From Emmonsiellopsis sp. PD_33 (lineage: Eukaryota; Ascomycota; Eurotiomycetes; Onygenales; Ajellomycetaceae), in the NCBI GenBank assembly GCA_032988165.1, contig JANTQF010000448.1:1-24835 (forward strand): 24,835 bases of DNA, in the 5' to 3' direction. The translations under genes and the position numbers were made by a program. Positions within the stretch are counted from its first letter, which is position 1; each line of letters opens with the position of its first letter. The notes under the pieces were generated by a model. It was not told the DNA's origin, did no database searches, and was given only the letters and a program-made list of their open reading frames with translations. Of this stretch, positions 19,801 to 24,835 are shown piece after piece.

Positions 19801-21648
19801 AATGAATTAAATATAATCTCTAGTAAATATATTAGACATATTATACACTTCAATGGAATTAAACATGTAAAAAATAACTTTACTCAGCAGTTTTGTGTGA
19901 TATTTAGCATAATTATGAACCTCACACCTCAGAAAGGAAGTAATATGTGATTGTATAGAAATAAACTCCTACTGCCATCAAATTATTAGAACTCATTAAA
20001 AATACACAAATATAGTGAGGATTTCATTAATGCTGTGATCTGAGAATAGGAGATAATTACTCAGAAGAATACATATAAAATAGTGTCTAGATCATCTGAA
20101 AATGTGTCAGTGATCCTCCTATACTAAGTATTTATCTATAAATTTAATGATAATAAATTTCTCAATAAGTTCAAAGTATATATCTATATTTAAGATGACC
20201 TTCAACCTCTCAGTGAAAAAGATATGAGAGCTCATACACTTACTGGCAGGATGTACTGTACATTAATGATGATAATAATAGCTTTTAACCTTGATATCAA
20301 GCAGCTTAATGATATAAATACCTTTATAAATAGTAATATTAATGAGAAGATCTATTATAAATTACCAGATAAATGATAGAGGCTTCTAGGCCTTACTTCA
20401 CTGTGATGATCTCTTACCTTACTCAAATTGAAAAAAGGCCTATATGGATTACATTGCTTGCCATTGCTTTGATTGAATGAAGTCATAAAAACACTGCTAT
20501 ATATAAAATTTATCTCTTTACTTGATGATAGATGCCTCTTTTTGAATGATTAAATAATCATTTTCTTCTATATTGACAATTTCATTACTCTTTCAGATAA
20601 GGATGATAAAGATGAGAGGAATTAGATGATTTAAGAACTTATGAATATATAGAAAATTTGTAATATAAGGAAACTATATTAATTCTTAAACATCTATATT
20701 ATTTAAGATAGAGTGAATTTGAAGCTCTGAATCTACCTTAATTCTTATATTAATAAGTTGGTAGCTACATATCATTTTGAGTAGTCCCTGTGAACTTATA
20801 AAGCATCTCTTATGGATATAAAACTTAAGGCCTACAAGGCTAAATTAATCCCTAAAAAAATCCATTACTACTAGTAATGTGTTGAATCTTACATCTATTT
20901 AGTTGTTATTATAAGGTCTGATATCATTTATACTACATTAAAGCTCACATCCTTCATATAGAATCTATTAGATGTTCATTTGACTGAGATAAATCATATT
21001 ATTACTTATTTATAAGATATATAGAACTATATCATTTAATATGATAATAGGTATGATGAATCCTTACTTAAATAATTAATAAATCCACCTATAAATTTAA
21101 CTATACCATTAAATTTTAATATAAATCTCAAAGTCATTGAATTCTTTAGTAATACTAGCTTTACAGATAATGCTGACTACTGATCTATAACTAAATATCT
21201 ATTCAAAATGTATGATAGCTTAGTTGATTGGAAATCTACCTGGCAGGCTACAGTAACTATCTTTATAATAGAGGTCAAACTTCTTACTATATCATACACT
21301 AAATAAGAGGTTATGTGGTGGAAATGATTCCTCATCCAAATTCAATTTAACCCTGAATATAATATCTCTATTAAATATAATAACACTCAAATAGTAGGAT
21401 TATTAAATAAGAGTAATTTATAAATTAATATGTGCTTTCACCATCTTGATATATACAGCAGTTAGCTTTATAAGTAAGTTTAAAGCTCTGATATTAATAT
21501 AACCTGGGTTCCTACAGTAGAGATGCCTGCAGATGGCCTGATAAAGAGCCTCCTACTATAGAAACATTAAAACTTCCTTAAACATCTTGATATCATTAAT
21601 ATTACTGATCTTATTGATATGCAGTGAGATCTAAAAGGAAAAGATTAA
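16837..21648 (+). pseudogene. Copia (Ty1-type) gag-pol fossil
   Basis: A 1,604-codon frame stays in register from ATG 16,837 to TAA 21,646 at every point checked, broken only by substitution stops. Parts in order: Gag start (ILKNSKD-x-EI-x-Y, 16,870-16,900); a decayed zinc knuckle (PRHLVGTCWYLN, 17,668-17,700) after a charged coil; a protease-like region (AYIPDFHINIFSW, about 18,140-18,180) with the catalytic DSG lost; integrase core (VKIICVDNKISMYLDKIDE, 18,796-18,855; AAECV, then HLYVYGC); reverse transcriptase (AFNLDIKQLNDINTFIN, 20,280-20,330; KKGLYGL, 20,440; FFYIDN in place of YVDD, about 20,560-20,580); RNase H and its end (EMPADGLIKSLL, about 21,520-21,560). The stops are nearly all TAA/TAG/TGA derivable by C-to-T or G-to-A from Gln, Arg or Trp codons. 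Non-functional. Confidence 0.88.
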
Positions 21649-21841
21649 TTCATTCATTTTCATCATTATTTTTATATGTTTATTGATTTTAATGTTTTTA
21701 TTCATTGATTTTTTAATTCCTATAAGGAACTTACTCAGCTGGATATTCAACATCTGTGTCATTGCATTATTTTGATTTTTATTTCCTATTTAGGCAGTAT
21801 GACTGGCCTTATTATGTTTGTTAAACAGTGTGGTGCACACT

Positions 21842-22031
21842 GGGGGGGTGTGTTGGGAATCCTGAGATAATCTCATATTTATGCAATCTTGCTTAGAATT
21901 AGTGTTTACACAGCCACCCACATTCCCTCATACAAAATAGCTAGGGTTCCTATGAATCACCATTAGTTTTACAATATCATTCAATTTGTACCTCATGAAG
22001 CAATGTACAACGCTGATAGTATTTATGCCCT
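21842..22031 (+). repeat. Polypurine tract and 3' LTR (part) of the Copia element
   Basis: A G7 run (21,842-21,848) sits immediately before TGTTGGGAATC (21,851), a typical primer site and Copia LTR start. The LTR continues at least through the repeat shared with 16,424-16,535 (here 21,920-22,031). Its end is not fixed; it lies somewhere between 22,031 and about 22,090, where CpG-normal sequence begins. Confidence 0.6.
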
Positions 22032-22089
22032 GATAAAACTCAACCTTTAATTTCTCAAAGGCAAAAGATAATAGTTATCTTTTTCAACA

Positions 22090-22594
22090 AAGCCACTGCC
22101 CAGGCTTCCAGGATATTTTCAGTCCACATGACAGACGCAAGGAACTTGACTCATGAAGCTTCCACGGCGCACACGAGGAGGATCCAGAGGAAGGGCGTGG
22201 GCGTGGCTGGTGCAGCGGATCTGGTGGGGGGACTGGCACTGCAGTGACTGGACGAGATACAAGGTTGAAGGAGGCGGCAGATGGGGATGGATCACTCTGC
22301 CAAGTTAATTGAACATTGACATGGATAGGTGAAGCCTGAGGTTGAGAGTTGGTAGTTGGTAGCTTGCCCCTTGAACTTCTTAGCCCACAGACTTCAACCT
22401 TCCCACAGGTTATGAGCCTGCGATTGCGGCCTGCATATTGAATACACATTAATGCTTAAACAGATGTAGGGCTACCCGCACCCTCCCGAGGTCTCCGACT
22501 GCGTCATCTCGACCTTCATACAAACCTTCTTGTGGTGAAATATCACCCAGGAATATAATGACAGCTTAACAACTCCCTGCTACTTACTATAGTC
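22090..22594. promoter_or_regulatory. Upstream region of the host gene
   Basis: Base composition is normal, with frequent CpG, marking the end of the decayed transposon block. It should contain the promoter and 5' leader of the gene at 22,595. I saw no certain TATA box. A 121-codon open frame on the minus strand (22,084-22,449) is Pro/Ser-rich and has no recognisable domain; I treat it as chance. Confidence 0.45.
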
Positions 22595-24449
22595 ATGGCG
22601 ACATCCCTTACAGTACAGGGCAGCCAACACGAATACCTATCCTTCTGTCCCCCAGACATCCAACCACGGACCCGCATCATAGCCCTATGCGGACCTAACG
22701 ACTGGCAAAACAACGCCTCCCCGCAGGAAGATGGTTGGTTCTTCTCGGACTTCTTCCTATTTCACCATCTTCTCAAGGATAGTAGTAAGCAGAGGCTGTT
22801 TTCTTTTTATTAGCCGGCTCGTTGACCAACAAGTACTAGATGTAGCAAACCAACTCTGGTTGACGTGCGTGGATCCGAAAATGCTCGTCTCCAAATATAC
22901 AGAATACATCCATGCTAGCCTGGATGGCGACCGCCGTGTTGTGTTGGACGCGAAGGTTTTGGAGGGTGTCGAGGCCAGCAAGAACATTCGTGTCATACCC
23001 CCGAAAGACCTACTTGAGAGGTTCCTGGCTACTTTAAGATCAGAAACTCAAGTTGCCCTCAAGGAGAATCAGTCCGTGCTTGTCCTAGTATTCGGACATG
23101 GTGAGGAGGGGGATTTTGGATTCGCGGTAGGCGGGGAAGGCCCAGTTGGTAAGGCCCCAAGACTCACCCGCCAGAAATTTAACGCTGCGATACAGCCAGG
23201 CGTGGATATAAATCTTCTCGCCACGTCGTTTTTCTCTGGTGCGTGGCTTGTTAGATCGTTGGCTGGATCATCGTCTGCACCAGCAGCAAGGAAACTCAAC
23301 ATTTCCAGAATGACGGCTGTGAATGAGGAAAAAATGAGGAGGGCGTGGGCTTGCAGCTTATCTCGCGCACGAGATAGGGGGTACATATATACCGCTGCCG
23401 TTTTTAATGCGTGGGTGAACGAGTCTGAGATAAACGGCCCTGACCCTTCTCATGCAACTCTCGATGATGAAGAGATAACGACGGCGCCGACCTATATAAA
23501 CCTTTGCGACTCTGTCTTCCACGCTTACAAAGACTGTGACCCCTTCTACAGCCGGCATGGGGTCTCGTTTGCTGCACAAGACGACAAGTGGGAATCCGAG
23601 TGGAGGCTACGGTCTGGCTTCCCGCTCCTGGACTGCAAAAAGAAATGGGAACAGCTGCGCGCAGTGCCGTCAGGAACGCCAAGTGGCGAGCTCTCAACTC
23701 CTGATGCAGGGGCTACCTTGGGCTTTGCTGGGAGTATCGGTCGAGGGTATCGCAATATTGTCATGGTCAAAGCTCGGGCATATATGGACTCCTTTCCTGG
23801 TGCGGATAACGCAGGGGTTAATCATATTCATTCCAAGCTTAAGCAACTGCTTCAGGGGGGGAAATACGATGAGGAAGCGCTCGTCCTTCTAAATGACACT
23901 TTGGACTATCGCCTGTCGGTCATACAGCTAGCAACGCAGTACGTCTCTTTTCTCGATATACAGTTTGCGGATGGCCTTCTATTCGACACAGAGTCTTGGC
24001 TCGATCAGCTGGCGTTACAGGTGGCAAAGGACGACAGCTCGGCTGCTGCGAAGCAGGAGAAATGGAACGAAATTTATGGGTATATCATGGACATTGAACT
24101 GTTTGATACCCCCGCCGCTTCGCAGGGTTCAGCCTACCAGAAACCGGAGGAATATCTTGCGATCGCGCTTTGCGAATCGTCGCTAGCAAGCCTCGAGGAA
24201 ATCTCTAAGGCTGTTGATTGTCTAGTAAAACGTGAGTCTTTCTCTCCGTGCACTGCAGGGGGACCGGGCCTGTTGAACGCTGCTAATGCTAATTGTTGGT
24301 CTTGATCTTTAGTGAAGACTGGAGCACAGCGCTTTCTTACCGAAATGCCACTTGCAGAGGCCATGATGGAAAACGAGAGGGTGGTCAGACATCGTGATAG
24401 GTTCTATGAAGCGGTGGAAAGGCATCGTTGCTCGTTTTGGGATCTATAG
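22595..24449 (+). CDS. Caspase/legumain-fold (clan CD-like) protein, probable pseudoenzyme
   Basis: Three exons, join(22595..22784, 22840..24231, 24313..24449), about 572 residues. The start ATG (GTCATGGCG) gives MATSLTVQG; exon 1 ends FFLFHHLLKDS. The core resembles uncharacterised fungal proteins with a peptidase C13/C14-like fold: a hydrophobic strand then FGHG (VLVLVFGHGEEG; His about residue 150), a second strand ending ATS, then FFSGAW at about 193-198, where relatives as I recall them have a Cys in a CYSGG-type motif. Here the Cys position (about 194) is Phe (TTT), so peptidase activity is unlikely. The C-terminal half is helical and ends in a basic, Arg/His-rich segment (VVRHRDRFYEAVERHRCSFWDL). 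There is no signal peptide or membrane span. Codon use and CpG content are ordinary, unlike everything to its left. The substrate and pathway are unknown to me; similar genes occur in many ascomycetes. Confidence 0.8.
22785..22839 (+). other. Host gene intron 1 (55 nt, or 49 nt)
   Basis: Begins GTAAGC; GTTGACC is a likely branch site. The 3' site is TACTAG (22,839) or AACAAG (22,833). Both keep the frame and differ by two residues. Confidence 0.65.
24232..24312 (+). other. Host gene intron 2 (81 nt)
   Basis: Begins GTGAGT, ends ATCTTTAG, with GCTAATGCTAAT as branch site. It joins DCLVK to KTGAQRF through a split Leu codon. Without splicing, the frame would end at a TGA at 24,303, cutting off the conserved-looking C-terminus. 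Confidence 0.85.
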
Positions 24450-24835
24450 GGGTGATATTACTACCTGGCTATATGTAATGGCATGGGAGGTTCAAAAACC
24501 TGGGATCAAAAACTGCAAATACTCCTCATAACAATGCCTTCTGTTGAGCATGAAAGCACTTCAGGTGCATTTAACTTTTACCTGGCTGAGAAATTGAACA
24601 ATATTAGGCCCATGCTCACTTATAAGCTGACACCCCCTGAGAGTACAGCAGTTGAAGGAAGCGACCATATAAAGGAACCTAATGCCCCTTTCAAGAACAC
24701 CCCCCCCCCTCCCCCCCCCAAAAAACGAAAATTAAAATCAACATGAAGAAGACAAAAAAACAATCACCTGAAAGCCGGGCGAATGGAAATCCCATTTCCC
24801 CGAAATGAGGCTATTATAGTTAAATAAGGAAGAAC
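24450..24835. other. 3' flank of the host gene with a C10/C9 tract
   Basis: CpG becomes scarce again from about 24,455 to 24,660, so another decayed repeat may start here. An open frame at 24,483-24,746 encodes 87 residues ending in PPPPPP followed by the basic string KKRKLKST. The prolines come from C10 (24,700-24,709), T, C9 (24,711-24,719), and the basic end from the following A-rich run, so the apparent nuclear signal may be an accident of low-complexity DNA. No terminator was recognised. Confidence 0.35.

Noticed and set aside
22084..22449. 121-codon minus-strand frame in CpG-normal sequence
   Set aside because: No recognisable domain, Pro/Ser-rich, overlaps the end of the LTR region and the promoter of the next gene; chance is the simpler explanation.
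22731..22840. Reading the host gene as starting at ATG 22,731 in the long frame
   Set aside because: The segment before 22,840 in that frame does not resemble a protein start, while exon 1 from 22,595 plus a 49- or 55-nt intron gives a continuous conserved-looking product (FFLFHHLLK then VANQLWLT).
1..24835. tRNA, rRNA or CRISPR features
   Set aside because: No cloverleaf-like A/B box pairs, rRNA segments or regularly spaced repeat arrays were seen; the nine 22-bp repeats are irregularly spaced and on both strands.

Overview
The window looks like a chromosome segment of a filamentous ascomycete (Pezizomycotina). The evidence is short introns of about 50-80 nt with GT..AG ends and CTAAT-like branch sites, one ordinary GC-balanced gene at the right end, and about 22 kb of AT-rich, mutation-decayed transposons to its left. 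By eye, CpG is almost absent from about 115 to 22,000 (three sites noted: near 5,875, 7,001 and 22,009) and normal again from about 22,130. Decay of this kind (RIP or deamination of methylated C) is reported in several ascomycete groups, Onygenales included. I cannot name the species.

Layout, left to right. (1) 1-112: a GC-rich, CpG-rich, unmutated block that may carry a Helitron 3' end. (2) About 270-5,578, minus strand: a fossil Helitron Rep/helicase gene whose whole length can still be followed in frame across one 62-nt intron. (3) 5,866-11,402: a 5.5-kb hAT DNA transposon with 22-bp terminal inverted repeats. It carries three decayed genes: a BED-finger hAT transposase (minus), a gene for a protein with a long acidic tail (minus), and, divergent from that, a gene whose product aligns with the histone H3 fold (plus). 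A bipartite 22-bp repeat occurs nine times in this element, always outside coding sequence, and lies inside six of its seven recognised introns. (4) About 11,600-12,600, minus: a Gag relic with a CCHC knuckle. (5) 13,180-14,443, plus: the 3' part of a Gypsy chromovirus (integrase fragment, chromodomain, 319-bp LTR) with an internal deletion. (6) About 14,600-15,585, minus: an unidentified decayed gene with a lysine-rich tract. (7) 16,837-21,648, plus: a Copia gag-pol fossil in one frame, with LTR-like repeats at both ends. (8) 22,595-24,449, plus: the only intact-looking host gene, three exons, encoding a caspase/legumain-fold protein that seems to have lost its catalytic cysteine.

The most unusual object is the hAT element. 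A cut-and-paste transposon carrying a histone H3-like gene back to back with an acidic, possibly chaperone-like gene is not an arrangement I know of. Its introns also share a common sequence module, which suggests either introner-like spread or repeated transposase-binding sites.
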